Part shown: one piece after another, positions 32,111-41,054 of the stretch | Numbering within the stretch: the first letter of the stretch is position 1 | Layout of the letters: each line of letters begins with the position of its first letter | From: Halorubrum sodomense | GTDB lineage: Archaea; Halobacteriota; Halobacteria; Halobacteriales; Haloferacaceae | Assembly: GCF_900111935.1 (NCBI RefSeq) | Contig: NZ_FOYN01000002.1 | Span: 682,001-746,000 of the forward strand | Reading direction: 5' to 3' | Length of the DNA: 64,000 bases | Position numbers and translations under genes: made by a program | Notes under the pieces: generated by a model | Seen by the model: only the letters and a program-made list of their open reading frames with translations | Told to the model about the DNA's origin: nothing | The model's database searches: none

Positions 32111-32676
32111 ACACCATAGTTGGGCTTCGGCCCATATAACGTGGGCGGGGACACGCGTGTCACCCGTCGGACGAACGGTCGGCTATCGGACTTTGCGTTC
32201 GATGGTTATAACTGAGCGACGATTGGCCGACGGCCGATACCGCCAGAGCCCCAGCCGCTTGCTTATAAGTCGCTGCTGGTAGATCGGCGGTGAACGCCGC
32301 CAAAGCCCCAGCTGGGAGGCCGGCGCACACTCGTTGCGCTCCTCAGTCGCTCGCTTCGCTCGCTCCCTGCGGTGCTGACGTCGTCTGCGCCGGCCTCCCG
32401 GCCGCCCCTTTGAGTCCCACCCCGCCCCGCACAGCGACCGCACCTCACGCCTCCCCAGCCTCGCGGCTCACGCGTCGCGGCTGCGCCGCTCGCGTTCGCC
32501 GCGTCTAGCGAGGGACCGAAGGTCCCTCTGGCGGCGCGTAGCGCCGGCGACCTCGCGCGGACTCCTCGCGGCCTCCGCTTCGCTCCGGCCGCTCGCAGGC
32601 ACGCGCCGCCGCATCTGTTTATAAAGAACTACGATCGTCCCGGTGGCTTTTCATCGTCGCTCGCGTGTCCAGACCC
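32111..32676. other. Divergent intergenic region holding modular repeat copy 2
   Basis: This stretch of 566 bases lies between two genes transcribed away from each other. The left end carries the TATA element of the GST-like gene and the right end that of the oxidoreductase gene (GCTTTTCATC, about 32646-32654). Repeat copy 2 fills 32199-32625 between them. Low-complexity open frames here are by-products of the repeat. Confidence 0.7.
32199..32625 (-). repeat. Modular non-coding repeat, copy 2
   Basis: Read on the minus strand. The head is TTTATAAACAGATGCGGCGG (from 32625 downward) then CGCGTGCCTGCGAGCGGCC. The variable middle includes a GAGGGACCTTCGGTCCCTC hairpin. Shared blocks are GAGGCTGGGGAGGCGTGAGG and GGGACTCAAAGGGGCGGCC. 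The stem-loop arms are TGCGCCGGCCTCCC (32386-32399) and GGGAGGCCGGCGCA (32314-32327), 14 bp perfect. The tail has two 57-base units (32256-32312 and 32199-32255), each ending in a TATA-like motif (CTTATAAG, GTTATAAC). The first unit carries GGCGGCGTTCACCGCC. Confidence 0.85.
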
Positions 32677-33960
32677 ATGACCGAGGAAGGCGAGTCCGCG
32701 CCGACCGTCGCGGTCGTCGGCGGCGGCGCGGTCGGCGTCACGGCGGCTCACGACCTCGCGGCCCGCGGCGCCGACGTGACGCTGTACGAGCGCGACGAGT
32801 TGGCGGCCGGGAGCTCCGGGCGCGCGGCGGGCGTCCTCTACGACGCCTACGCCGAGGACGTCGACGCCGCCGTCGGCGCCCGCGCGCTGGAGCGGTTCCG
32901 CGCGTTCGACCGGTCGCTGCCCGGCTTCTCGTTCTCGCCCTGCCCGTACGTGATCGCGGTCCGCGAGGGCGACCCCGACGCCGACGCCGTCCCGGCGATG
33001 GTCGAGCGCATGCGCGCCCACGGCCGCGAGGTGTCGCTCGTCGACCCCGACGCGCTCGGCGAGCGGTTCCCCGCGCTCCGGACCGACGACCTCGCCGTCG
33101 CCGCGGTCGCGGAGGGGGCGGGGTGGACCGACCCGCCGAGCTACGTCCGCGCCCTCGGCCGCCGGGCCGCCCGCGAGGGCGTCGCGGTCGAGACGGAGAC
33201 GCCGGTCGCGCTCGGCCCGCGGACCGACGCGGGGCGCGAGATCCGGGGCCGCGACGCCGGCGCCGACGGGAATTCGGGGGCCGAAACGCGCGCGTTCGAC
33301 GCGGTCGTCGTCGCGGCCGGGGCGCACACGCGGTCGCTGCTCGCGGACGCCGGCGTCTCGGTCCCGGTCGTTCCCTACCGCGTCCAGGCGCTCGTCTGCC
33401 CCGAGCCCTACGACGGCCCGATGGTCTACGACGCCACCGCGGACGCGTACCTCCGCCCGCACCCGGACGGGCTGCTCGCGGGCGACGGCACGGAGCCGGT
33501 GCCGGCCGACCCCGACGGCTACCGGCGCGAGGCGGACGACTGGTTCCGCGAGGACGTCGCGGCCGTCCTCGACGAGCGGCTCGGTCGCGACGGTCGAACC
33601 GAGCAAATCGATCCCGACGCAGACGTCTCGCGGTCGTGGGCCGGACTCTGTACCGCGACGCCCGACGGCGACCCGCTCGTCGGGCCGGTGGACGCGGACG
33701 AGACCGCGGGCCGCGACTCGATCGGCGCTCCTGCCCCCTCCCTATTCGTCGCCGCCGGCTGGCAGGGCCACGGGTTCATGCGAGCGCCCGCGATCGGCGA
33801 GACCGTGGCCGAGGGCGTGCTGGCGTCGCTCGCGGGCGTCGCGTCCGACGCGCCGGACTCGCCGTGGATCGGCGCGTTCGACCCGGCGCGGTTCGACGGC
33901 GACGAGGCGTTCGAGATCGCGGAGGGGATGTCGCTGTCGAACCGGACCGAGGGGGAGTAG
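32677..33960 (+). CDS. FAD-dependent oxidoreductase (DAO family)
   Basis: A 427-residue flavoprotein. The N-terminal Rossmann motif is VAVVGGGAVGVTAAHDLAARG followed by YERDELAAGSSGRAAG (keys: GGGAVG and the later Glu). The C-terminal FAD contact is FVAAGWQGHGFMRAPAIGE. The substrate domain between fits the glycine/sarcosine/D-amino-acid oxidase group. The start at 32677 (ATG) is preferred over a GTG at 32665 because a TATA-like GCTTTTCATC lies about 27 bases before it. No covalent-flavin cysteine is evident. The amine substrate is not known. Repeat copy 2 lies directly upstream. Confidence 0.87.
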   Translation: MTEEGESAPTVAVVGGGAVGVTAAHDLAARGADVTLYERDELAAGSSGRAAGVLYDAYAEDVDAAVGARALERFRAFDRSLPGFSFSPCPYVIAVREGDPDADAVPAMVERMRAHGREVSLVDPDALGERFPALRTDDLAVAAVAEGAGWTDPPSYVRALGRRAAREGVAVETETPVALGPRTDAGREIRGRDAGADGNSGAETRAFDAVVVAAGAHTRSLLADAGVSVPVVPYRVQALVCPEPYDGPMVYDATADAYLRPHPDGLLAGDGTEPVPADPDGYRREADDWFREDVAAVLDERLGRDGRTEQIDPDADVSRSWAGLCTATPDGDPLVGPVDADETAGRDSIGAPAPSLFVAAGWQGHGFMRAPAIGETVAEGVLASLAGVASDAPDSPWIGAFDPARFDGDEAFEIAEGMSLSNRTEGE

Positions 33961-33990
33961 CCGGGCGGAGCGGGGGCCCGACGGGCGCGG

Positions 33991-34407
33991 TCAGTCGTCT
34001 TCCTCGACCACGTCGACGTCGCTCGACCCGCCGCGTTTGGGGATCTCGACGTGGAGCGTGCCGTTGCGCGTGAGCGTCGCGTTCGCGCCCTCGGGCGTCA
34101 CGTCGGCGTCGCGCGGGAGGTCGACGCTCCCGGACAGCGAGACGCCGCGGCCGGGGAAGACGAGGTCGTAGCCGTCGTAGAAGTCGCGGAAGCGTTCGAG
34201 GCTCACTTCGACGGTGCGGTCGAGGAAGGTGACGTCGACGTCCTCGCCGCGGACGCCCGGGGCGTCGAAGACGACGAGGTACGCGTCGTCGCTCTCGAGG
34301 AGGTCGGACGAGAGCGGGCGGCGCTCCTGGACGCGGCCCCACCCGCGGCCGACGCGTTCGAGGGCGTTCCGGAGCGCCGACCGACCGGTCTCGACGAGTC
34401 GGCTCAC
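33991..34407 (-). CDS. Hsp20/alpha-crystallin-type small heat-shock protein
   Basis: A 138-residue small heat-shock protein. The alpha-crystallin domain spans about residues 42-130, with FDAPGVRGEDVDV, the conserved VSLSGSVDLPRDADVTPEGANATLTRNGTLHVEIPK (seen as VDLPRDADVTPEGANA and NGTLHVEIPK), and a final acidic tail. The short N-terminal helix (LVETGRSALRNALERVGRG) probably drives oligomer formation. The GTG at 34407 starts 4 bases after the stop codon of a small zinc-finger gene, so they form an operon, suggesting stress-linked regulation. Confidence 0.85.
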   Translation of the reverse strand: MSRLVETGRSALRNALERVGRGWGRVQERRPLSSDLLESDDAYLVVFDAPGVRGEDVDVTFLDRTVEVSLERFRDFYDGYDLVFPGRGVSLSGSVDLPRDADVTPEGANATLTRNGTLHVEIPKRGGSSDVDVVEEDD

Positions 34408-34411
34408 GGGC

Positions 34412-34567
34412 TCACACCTCGATTTCGACGAGGTTGCTCCCCCCGCAGTACGGACACGAGAGGTCCTCGACCGCGTGGTCGTCGGGCACGTCGTACGTGT
34501 AGTGGTTCTCGAACATGTCCAGCTCGCAGTCGTCGCTGACGCACTTGACCTCCATCGTCGATGGCAT
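34412..34567 (-). CDS. Small zinc-finger protein, 51 residues
   Basis: A short gene translating to MPSTMEVKCVSDDCELDMFE and onward, with CVSDDC and CPYCGG as the two halves of a four-cysteine zinc site, ending NLVEIEV. Such 'CPxCG' micro-proteins are common in haloarchaea; some influence motility, biofilm or stress, but this one is unassigned. A TATA-like GTTTAAGCC lies about 28 bases before the ATG at 34567, giving a leaderless message. It precedes the small heat-shock gene by four bases and may be its co-regulated partner. Confidence 0.8.
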   Translation of the reverse strand: MPSTMEVKCVSDDCELDMFENHYTYDVPDDHAVEDLSCPYCGGSNLVEIEV

Positions 34568-34664
34568 ATACGGTCGTAGTGCCGGCGAGGGCTTAAACGG
34601 CGTGGCGGCGGCGACTCGGGGGCCCGAAACGCGACGGCGATCGGCGCTCCGCGCGACGGGCCGG

Positions 34665-35087
34665 TCAGAGCCCCGCGCCGCGCATGCGCTCCGGAACGAC
34701 GGTCCGCTCCGCGAGCAGCGCGAGGAGGACCCCGGATGCGACGCCGGCGGCGAACCCTGGCCCGTACGGGAACAGGCTCGGCGCGAACGCCAGCGCGACG
34801 CCGAGCCAGACGATCGCGACGAGGACCGCCGCGCCCGCTGCGACGGACGCCAGCGTCTCGTACCGGTCCGGCGGGAGCCGGTCCCGAGCCAGCCACGCGG
34901 CCGGTCCGACGAGCAGGGCGGTGACGACCGCCCACGCGGCCGCGGCGCTCCACGGGCGCGGGTCGGCGGCGCGGAACTGACCCGCGGCGAAGACGCAGAC
35001 CGCGCCGGTCACGAGGAGCTGTACGATACGCCGCCGGCGAGCTGGCGTCTCGGAGGGCACGGGTGACGGTTTCGGCCGTTCCGACAT
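34665..35087 (-). CDS. Four-helix membrane protein of unknown function
   Basis: A 140-residue membrane protein. After a basic, proline-rich N terminus (MSERPKPSPVPSETPARRRR) it has hydrophobic segments at about residues 22-38, 49-66, 79-98 and 104-125, ending in a basic tail. The positive N terminus suggests it faces the cytoplasm. No conserved catalytic residues are apparent. It is divergent from the radical SAM gene with a 97-base gap. Function unknown. Confidence 0.7.
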   Translation of the reverse strand: MSERPKPSPVPSETPARRRRIVQLLVTGAVCVFAAGQFRAADPRPWSAAAAWAVVTALLVGPAAWLARDRLPPDRYETLASVAAGAAVLVAIVWLGVALAFAPSLFPYGPGFAAGVASGVLLALLAERTVVPERMRGAGL

Positions 35088-35184
35088 AAGCGACCGCCCG
35101 CCGCGGTCGGTCCGCCCGCCGCCTCTCCCGTCCGCTCCGCCGTTCCGCACGCTTTTCCCCTTTCGGCCGACTACGGACGGTAAC

Positions 35185-37038
35185 ATGACCGATTCGCCCG
35201 CGTCGGCTCGGGGGTCGCTCCCGGCCGACCCGAACGACCTCTCCGTCACCATCGTCGACGGGTACGTCGACGAGCCGGCCCACTTCGGCGTCCCGCCGTA
35301 CCTCTCGACGTACCCCCGGTACACGGCCGGCGCGCTCGTCGACGCCGGCGTCCCGGAGTCCCGGATCACCTACCACACCATCGACGAACTCCGCGAGGAC
35401 CGGTCGAAACACGCCGACGTGGCGGACGCCGACCTCATGGTGTACGTCGGCGGCATGACGGTGCCCGGGAGCTACGTCGGCGGCACGCCCGCGGAGCCGG
35501 ACGAGGTGCGCGAGCTCGGCTGGACCGCCGACGGCGTGACCCTGCTCGGCGGCCCGGTGCGGTTCGGGGTCGGCGAGGAGAACGCGGGCGCACAGGAGAC
35601 GCAGCGCGACGACCTCGACTACGACTTCGTCGCGATGGGCGACGTCGAGGCCGCGGCCCACGACCTCGTCCGCGAGGGGTTAGAGGGGTACGGCAACCGG
35701 ATGCGGACGAACGAGGAGGTCGACCGCTGGGCCCGGCAGGGGGCGTTCGTCGTCGAGCAGCACCCGAACCACCCCGACTACCTCATCTGCGAGATGGAGA
35801 CCTCGCGCGGCTGCGCGTACCGCTGCTCGTTCTGTACGGAACCCCTGTACGGCGACCCGGCGTTCCGCGCGGCGCGGTCCGTCGTCGACGAGGTCGACGC
35901 GCTCTCGGACCGCGGGGTGCGCCACTTCCGGCTCGGTCGGCAGGCCGACATCCTCGCGTTCGGCGGCGACGGCGAGGCGCCGAACCCGGACGCCTTGCGG
36001 GAGCTGTACGGCGGGATCCGCGAGGTCGCGCCCGACCTCCGGACGCTCCACCTCGACAACATGAACCCGGTGACGATCACCGACTACCCGGAGGCGTCGC
36101 GGGAGGCGATCCGCGTCATCGCGGAGCACAACACCCCCGGCGACACGGCCGCGTTCGGGCTCGAATCGGCCGACCCGGTCGTCCAGGAGGAGAACAACCT
36201 GCTCGTCACCGCTGAGGAGTGTTTAGCGGCCGTCCGCGTCGTCAACGAGGAGGGCGGCTGGCGCCCGGGCGACGCCCCCGAGACGACGCCGGGCGACACG
36301 TCCCGAGTCACCGGTCCCTCGACCGGCCCTGACGCCTCGCCGCGGCTGCCGAAGCTGCTCCCCGGGATCAACCTCGTCCACGGGCTGACCGGCGAGCGCC
36401 CGGAGACGTACGAGCACAACAAGCGGTTCCTCCAGACGGTGTACGACGAGGGGCTGATGCTCCGCCGGATCAACATCCGGCAGGTGATGGCGTTCGCCGG
36501 GACGGAGATGGCCGAGACGGGCGCGGACATCGCGCAGGAACACAAAGACCAGTTCCAGGCGTACAAGCGGGAGGTCCGCGAGACGATCGACAATCCGATG
36601 CTCGACCGCGTCGTCCCGCCGGGGACAGTCCTGCCCGACCTCCACCTCGAGTACCACCAGGACGGCAAGACGTTCGGCCGCCAGCTCGGGACCTACGCGC
36701 TCCTCGTCGCGGTGCCGGGCGAGCGCGAACTCGGCACGGCGATCGACGTGGCGATCACCGACCACGGCTATCGCTCCGTGACCGGCGTCCCGTATCCGCT
36801 CGACGTCAATTCGGCCTCGATGGACGAGCTGACGGCGATACCGGGGATCAATCGGAACACGGCCGGCGACGTCGTGGTCGGCCGCCCCTACGAGTCGGTC
36901 GATGCGGTCGACGCGGGCGTCGCGGACCTCGCGGCGTACGCGATCGCCGGCGACACCGACGTGCCGATCCCGGGCCGCGACCGCCCCGGCTCCGGGCCCG
37001 GCCCGGCCGCCCGGTCGTCGCTCGGTCGCGGGGACTGA
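35185..37038 (+). CDS. B12-binding-like radical SAM protein with C-terminal helix-hairpin-helix
   Basis: A 617-residue radical SAM protein. Residues 20-180 form an N-terminal Rossmann-like domain (SVTIVDGYVDEPAHFG, YVGGMTVPG, LLGGPVRFG) that resembles a B12-type fold but lacks the DxHxxG motif. The [4Fe-4S] cluster motif is CAYRCSFC (Cys210, Cys214, Cys217). The C-terminal part has NSASMDELTAIPGINRNTAG, a helix-hairpin-helix that usually binds DNA or RNA. This suggests a tRNA/rRNA or DNA modification enzyme. The metallo-hydrolase gene follows 3 bases later. A TATA-like CTTTTCCCC lies about 30 bases before the start. Confidence 0.87.
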   Translation: MTDSPASARGSLPADPNDLSVTIVDGYVDEPAHFGVPPYLSTYPRYTAGALVDAGVPESRITYHTIDELREDRSKHADVADADLMVYVGGMTVPGSYVGGTPAEPDEVRELGWTADGVTLLGGPVRFGVGEENAGAQETQRDDLDYDFVAMGDVEAAAHDLVREGLEGYGNRMRTNEEVDRWARQGAFVVEQHPNHPDYLICEMETSRGCAYRCSFCTEPLYGDPAFRAARSVVDEVDALSDRGVRHFRLGRQADILAFGGDGEAPNPDALRELYGGIREVAPDLRTLHLDNMNPVTITDYPEASREAIRVIAEHNTPGDTAAFGLESADPVVQEENNLLVTAEECLAAVRVVNEEGGWRPGDAPETTPGDTSRVTGPSTGPDASPRLPKLLPGINLVHGLTGERPETYEHNKRFLQTVYDEGLMLRRINIRQVMAFAGTEMAETGADIAQEHKDQFQAYKREVRETIDNPMLDRVVPPGTVLPDLHLEYHQDGKTFGRQLGTYALLVAVPGERELGTAIDVAITDHGYRSVTGVPYPLDVNSASMDELTAIPGINRNTAGDVVVGRPYESVDAVDAGVADLAAYAIAGDTDVPIPGRDRPGSGPGPAARSSLGRGD

Positions 37039-37041
37039 GCG

Positions 37042-37968
37042 GTGTCAGCAGACGACCCCGGCGACGCCGACCGCCTCGACGACCCCGACGACGCCGACCG
37101 CCTCGACGACCCCGTGGTCACCAGGGTCGAAGTCCCCGTCGACACGCGCGCCCCCGACGGGACTACGAACGCCTACGTCCTCGACGGGCTCCTCGTCGAC
37201 CCGGCGGCCCGGACCGACGCGCTCGACGCCGCGGTGGCGGAGCGGGGGTCGTCCCCGTCGGGCGGCCCCGCCGACGCGCTCGCCGCCCCGTCCGTCGAGG
37301 CGATCGCGGTCACCCACGCCCACCCGGACCACGTCGGCGCGGTCGCCGACTACGCCGCGCTGACGGGCGCGACCGTCGTCGCCCGCGAGGGCCACGCCGA
37401 CCGCTTCGCGGCGGCGGCCGGGATCGCCCCCGACGAGACGGTCGCGCCCGGAGAGACGGTCGCGGACACCGCGGTCCGCGCGGTCGACACGCCGGGGCAC
37501 GCGCCCGATCACGTCGCGTTCGCGGTCGGCGGGCCGGAGGCCGGCGGACCGCCGGAACGATCGTCGCGCGCCGTGCTGTGCTGTGGCGACCTCGCGGTCG
37601 CAGAGGGGAGCGTCGCCGTCGCCGCGCCCGAGGGCGACCTCGCCGCGTACCTCGCGAGCCTCGAACGGGTTCGCGACGCCGGCTACGACCGACTGCTCCC
37701 GGGACACGGCCCGGCGATCGACGACCCGGCGGCGACCTGCCGGCGGCTGATCGAACATCGAATCGCCCGCGAACGCGACGTGATCGCCGCGATCGACGGC
37801 GGCGCGGCCGACCTCGACGCCGTCGTCGACGGCGCTTACGAGAAGGACCTCTCCGGCGTGCGGGACCTCGCCCTGGCGACGGTCGCCGCGCACGTCGAGA
37901 AACTGGTGACCGAGGGACGGGTCGAGGGGGCGTGGCGCGCGCGGCTGGCCGACCGCGGGTTCGAGTGA
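37042..37968 (+). CDS. MBL-fold metallo-hydrolase (LACTB2-like)
   Basis: A 308-residue metallo-beta-lactamase-fold protein. The dinuclear metal motif is THAHPDHVGA; DTPGHAPDH, CCGDLAVAEG and LLPGHGPAIDDP supply the other ligands. A winged-helix-like C terminus (RELALATVAAHVEKLV-like) resembles LACTB2 endoribonucleases. The start is the GTG at 37042, three bases after the radical SAM stop, so the two are co-translated. The N terminus holds a perfect internal repeat (DADRLDDP twice) before the fold starts at about residue 25. Role: hydrolysis of a thioester or RNA is possible. Confidence 0.86.
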   Translation: MSADDPGDADRLDDPDDADRLDDPVVTRVEVPVDTRAPDGTTNAYVLDGLLVDPAARTDALDAAVAERGSSPSGGPADALAAPSVEAIAVTHAHPDHVGAVADYAALTGATVVAREGHADRFAAAAGIAPDETVAPGETVADTAVRAVDTPGHAPDHVAFAVGGPEAGGPPERSSRAVLCCGDLAVAEGSVAVAAPEGDLAAYLASLERVRDAGYDRLLPGHGPAIDDPAATCRRLIEHRIARERDVIAAIDGGAADLDAVVDGAYEKDLSGVRDLALATVAAHVEKLVTEGRVEGAWRARLADRGFE

Positions 37969-37995
37969 CCCGCTCGCCCCCGCCGAACCCCGCTC

Positions 37996-38613
37996 CTACT
38001 CCGCTTCGAGCTCGACGACGACCTCCGACAGCGGCGTCTCCGTCACGTCGACGAAGCGCCCGCCGGCGGCGACGATCCCCCCGTCGACCTCCGCGTCGTC
38101 GCCGACGTGGACGAGCGCGGTCGTCGAGGCCCCGAGCGCCTCCGCGGCGGCCTCGAACGCCGACGGGTGGGGCTTGCGCCAGCCGCAGCCGACGCTCGTC
38201 GTGACCGCGTCGAACTCCCCGCGGAGCCCGGCGCGGATCAGCGTTCGGGGGACCAGCTCGGGGACCGCGCAGTTCGAGAGCAGTCCGACCGGCCCGCGCT
38301 CGCCCGCCCCCTGAACCGCGTCGAGCGCGCCGTCGCGTCGGGTCACGTCCGGGTCGAACGCCGCGATCACGGCGTGTCTGGCGACGTTCTGATCCGCGTC
38401 GACGCCGCGGGAGTCGAGCGCGCGGGCGACGTGCGCGGGGAGCGGGACCTCCGCGCCGGCCGGCGCCTCGACGTGCCGTTCGCCGTACGCGACGTGCCAG
38501 TCGTCCGGGACCGCCACGTCGCGGGACTCCAGTTCGCGCGCGACCGCTTCCGCCGGATCGGACGGGTACTCGACGTCGACGAGGGTCCCGAAAAGGTCGA
38601 AGGTGACTGCCAC
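37996..38613 (-). CDS. HAD-superfamily hydrolase
   Basis: A 205-residue haloacid-dehalogenase-type phosphatase. Motif I is TFDLFGTLVDVE near the N terminus (nucleophile Asp), motif II is LLSNC, motif III includes GWRKPHPSAFEAA (lysine), and motif IV is HVGDDAEVDGGIVAAGG. The helical cap lies between residues 15 and 85. The GTG at 38613 is chosen since it leaves only a few residues before motif I, the usual spacing; longer in-frame extensions lack a family match. Substrate unknown. Confidence 0.82.
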   Translation of the reverse strand: MAVTFDLFGTLVDVEYPSDPAEAVARELESRDVAVPDDWHVAYGERHVEAPAGAEVPLPAHVARALDSRGVDADQNVARHAVIAAFDPDVTRRDGALDAVQGAGERGPVGLLSNCAVPELVPRTLIRAGLRGEFDAVTTSVGCGWRKPHPSAFEAAAEALGASTTALVHVGDDAEVDGGIVAAGGRFVDVTETPLSEVVVELEAE

Positions 38614-38751
38614 GATACCACTGGTAGGGACAACCCCGGATTGAAGCTGTCGGTCGGGAAGACCCGTTCCGACGACGGCCACGCGGGGACCCGCTCGATG
38701 TCGGTCCCACGGTGACCCGTTTCGACGTCGGCCGCACGAGGCGCGTCGCGC

Positions 38752-39234
38752 TCAGAACAGCGAGCCGAAGTGGAGCGTGATAAGGCGGTAGAGGCCGGTA
38801 ACCCACGCGCACAGCCACAGCAGCATGAACCCCGCGACGCCGGCCCGGAGCCGCTTCCGCCAGTGGCTCATGTCCTCGTGGAGCTCGTCGATGTCCACGC
38901 TGGGGTCCTCGTAGGCGTCCGCGTTCCGCTTCGCCTGGAAGATCCGCACGATCCCGGTGAGCGCGAACGCCAGCAGGGCGTACGCCTGAACGCCGAAGAA
39001 CGCGTGGACGATCGCCAGCCCGCTCACCTGGTCGAGGACGCGCGGGATCATCCACCCGACGAGGGGGACGGTCGTGAGCAGCAGACCGGCGACGATGTAC
39101 CGCAGGTGCCGCATCAACACGTTCCACGACACCGTCTCCGTGTCGATCATGATCCAAGCGCCGTACAACAGGAACGGCAGGCTCGCCGTCACGGACATCC
39201 CGGCAAGCGCCGCGATGACCGACTCGTCGACCAT
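38752..39234 (-). CDS. Four-helix membrane protein near respiratory cluster
   Basis: A 160-residue membrane protein. Hydrophobic segments lie at about residues 8-28, 44-65, 77-98 and 133-152; a cytoplasmic-looking loop (QAKRNADAYEDPSVDIDELH) joins the last two. Single histidines occur near helix ends (MRHLRYI, VHAFFG, LHFGS), which could bind heme, but no pattern is conclusive. It is divergent from the respiratory gene group starting at 39349, and I suspect it belongs to that functional group, but that is inference. A TATA-like CTTTACGC lies about 26 bases before the ATG. Confidence 0.75.
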   Translation of the reverse strand: MVDESVIAALAGMSVTASLPFLLYGAWIMIDTETVSWNVLMRHLRYIVAGLLLTTVPLVGWMIPRVLDQVSGLAIVHAFFGVQAYALLAFALTGIVRIFQAKRNADAYEDPSVDIDELHEDMSHWRKRLRAGVAGFMLLWLCAWVTGLYRLITLHFGSLF

Positions 39235-39348
39235 ACGATCGGTTCGTGCTCCGGCGCGTAAAGCCCCGCGATCCGCGTCCGGCGACGGGGCCCCCCGGCC
39301 GGACGCGGACGAAAACAGTTAGCGTCAGGAGCACGTACCGCCGAGGTG

Positions 39349-40305
39349 ATGGAGGACACCTCGACGCGGTCGGAGTCGGAGTCGCCGCCGGAGGAGCCGG
39401 CAGATCCGGCGTCCGACGGTCCGGAAACCCCTGCTTCGGAGGCCGAGGAGAACGGCACCCCGGCCGACGCCGGGGGTCCTTCCGGGGACGAGACCGACGC
39501 CGGGGACCCCTCCGGAGACGGGACCGACGAGGGGACCCGGGAGGGCGAGACCGACATCGAGGCCCTCCGCGAGCGCGTCGAATCCGAGTACGACTTCGAC
39601 GAGTTCGGGCCGTCGGACATGGCGCAGATGAGCGCCGAGGAGTGGGGCGCCGCCTTCGACCCGGACACGTGGATCACCGGCGACGAACTCCTCGACCGGG
39701 TCGACGCCGAACTGAAGTCGCGGATCGCGACCCGCGACGTGTTCGGCGTCTTGGAGCGCGTCCGAGAGGACGGCGAGGAGCGCATCCTCGTCTACTCCGA
39801 CGAGGGCTACGCGATCATCCGTCCCACGGGCGAGGTGCGCGGCGAGGGGACGGTGCTCCGGGACATCGAGCCGGTCGTCGCGCTCGCGGCGATGGACTCG
39901 TACGAGGTGCCCGAGCCGCCGGCGAACTGGTCGCTCCCGCACCCGGACAGCGTTCCGGAGGGGTCCGGCGAGTTCGGCAACGTCGTGATGCAGGCGGTCG
40001 CCGCGGTACAGGTGCTCGCCGGCGTCGCGCTGCTCGGCGCGACCGCCGTGACCGACCTCGACACCATCGTCGCGCCGGCGATGGGTATCGTCTTCCTCCT
40101 CGTCGGGGCCTTCCTGTTCGCGATGGTGGCGAACGCGCGGCTCTCCGACCGGTTCCGCTCGGAGGAGTACCGGGACCGGCTACGCGCGCTCCGCGAGGCG
40201 AAGAAGCGGCCCGAGTTCGTCCCCGTCGAGGACGGCGTCGTGACCGACGAGGCCGGCGGGAGAACCGACGAGGACGCCGACGTAACCGAGCCCGACCGAA
40301 ACTGA
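39349..40305 (+). CDS. Acidic two-helix membrane protein preceding the cytochrome b cluster
   Basis: A 318-residue protein. Residues 1-75 are highly acidic with short repeats (GDETDAGDPSGDGTDEGT), probably disordered. Residues 75-190 form a soluble alpha/beta region (DIEALRERVESEYDFDEFGP, kept in part). Two hydrophobic helices follow at about 208-235 and 238-260, then an acidic tail. The ATG at 39349 is taken in preference to a GTG three bases earlier; a TATA-like CAGTTAGCG lies about 29 bases upstream. Its position before the blue-copper and cytochrome genes suggests a subunit or assembly factor. I do not recognise the family. Confidence 0.75.
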   Translation: MEDTSTRSESESPPEEPADPASDGPETPASEAEENGTPADAGGPSGDETDAGDPSGDGTDEGTREGETDIEALRERVESEYDFDEFGPSDMAQMSAEEWGAAFDPDTWITGDELLDRVDAELKSRIATRDVFGVLERVREDGEERILVYSDEGYAIIRPTGEVRGEGTVLRDIEPVVALAAMDSYEVPEPPANWSLPHPDSVPEGSGEFGNVVMQAVAAVQVLAGVALLGATAVTDLDTIVAPAMGIVFLLVGAFLFAMVANARLSDRFRSEEYRDRLRALREAKKRPEFVPVEDGVVTDEAGGRTDEDADVTEPDRN

Positions 40306-40403
40306 TAATCCGTCGATATCGGCGGTCTCAGGCCCCGCAAACTCCGCCACGTCGGCGGTTTCAGTCGGTGGGTTTAAGCGGACCCCGTCCTGAGTGAAAC
40401 TGT

Positions 40404-41054
40404 ATGAAAAGGCGGGACTTCGTGCGGACGGCCGGCGGCGCGACCGCCGCCGTCGCGGCCTCCGCCGGCGCGACCGGAACGGCGGCCGCACAGGAGGTAC
40501 AGCCCGACTGGCCGAGCGGGGCGGCCGACGGGAACGTGGGCTCGTACACCGACGCCCGCGGACAAGACGAGGTGACCATCTCGGTCGGCGCCGGCAGCAA
40601 CGGCCTCGCGTTCGACCCGACGCTCGTCTGGGTGGACGAAGGGACGACGGTCACCTGGGAGTGGACGGGCGCTGGGGGGTCTCACAACGTCCAGACGGTC
40701 GAGGGCGGGGGCCCGGCCAGCCTCGACAGCGGCGCCCCGGTCGGTGAGGAGGGGTACACCTACGAGTACGAGACCTCGAGCGAGGACGCCGGTATCACCC
40801 ACTACCACTGCGTACCCCACACCGCGGTCGGCATGCACGGCGGCCTCGCCGTCGGCGGCGATGTCGCCACCGTCGAGGTCGGCGGCGGCGGCAACACCGG
40901 GTGGCCGGAGAGCATCGCCTACGTCGGCGTTCCGCTTCACGCCCACTGGGTCGGCATCTCCGCGATCCTCGGTATCGGGCTGACGTTCGTGTTCACGTTC
41001 TACATGCTCAAGTACGGCGAGTCGGCCCACACCGGCCACGGAGGTGCCAGATGA
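40404..41054 (+). CDS. Membrane-anchored blue-copper (halocyanin-like) protein with Tat signal
   Basis: A 216-residue protein. The N terminus MKRRDFVRTAGGATAAVAAS is a twin-arginine signal; the cupredoxin domain follows. Type 1 copper ligands are His94 (GGSHNVQ), Cys136, His139 and Met144 (HYHCVPHTAVGMHG). Residues 182-203 form a C-terminal membrane helix, so the domain faces outside. It is encoded directly before the cytochrome b genes and overlaps the next gene by four bases (ATGA), so it probably transfers electrons within this complex, perhaps in the place of a Rieske or soluble carrier. A TATA-like GGTTTAAGC lies about 27 bases before the ATG. Confidence 0.9.
   Translation: MKRRDFVRTAGGATAAVAASAGATGTAAAQEVQPDWPSGAADGNVGSYTDARGQDEVTISVGAGSNGLAFDPTLVWVDEGTTVTWEWTGAGGSHNVQTVEGGGPASLDSGAPVGEEGYTYEYETSSEDAGITHYHCVPHTAVGMHGGLAVGGDVATVEVGGGGNTGWPESIAYVGVPLHAHWVGISAILGIGLTFVFTFYMLKYGESAHTGHGGAR

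Noticed and set aside
37042-37125. Internal 27-base repeat in the MBL gene as a mobile or regulatory element
   Set aside because: It is an in-frame duplication (DADRLDDP twice) in a low-complexity acidic tail; no further structure.
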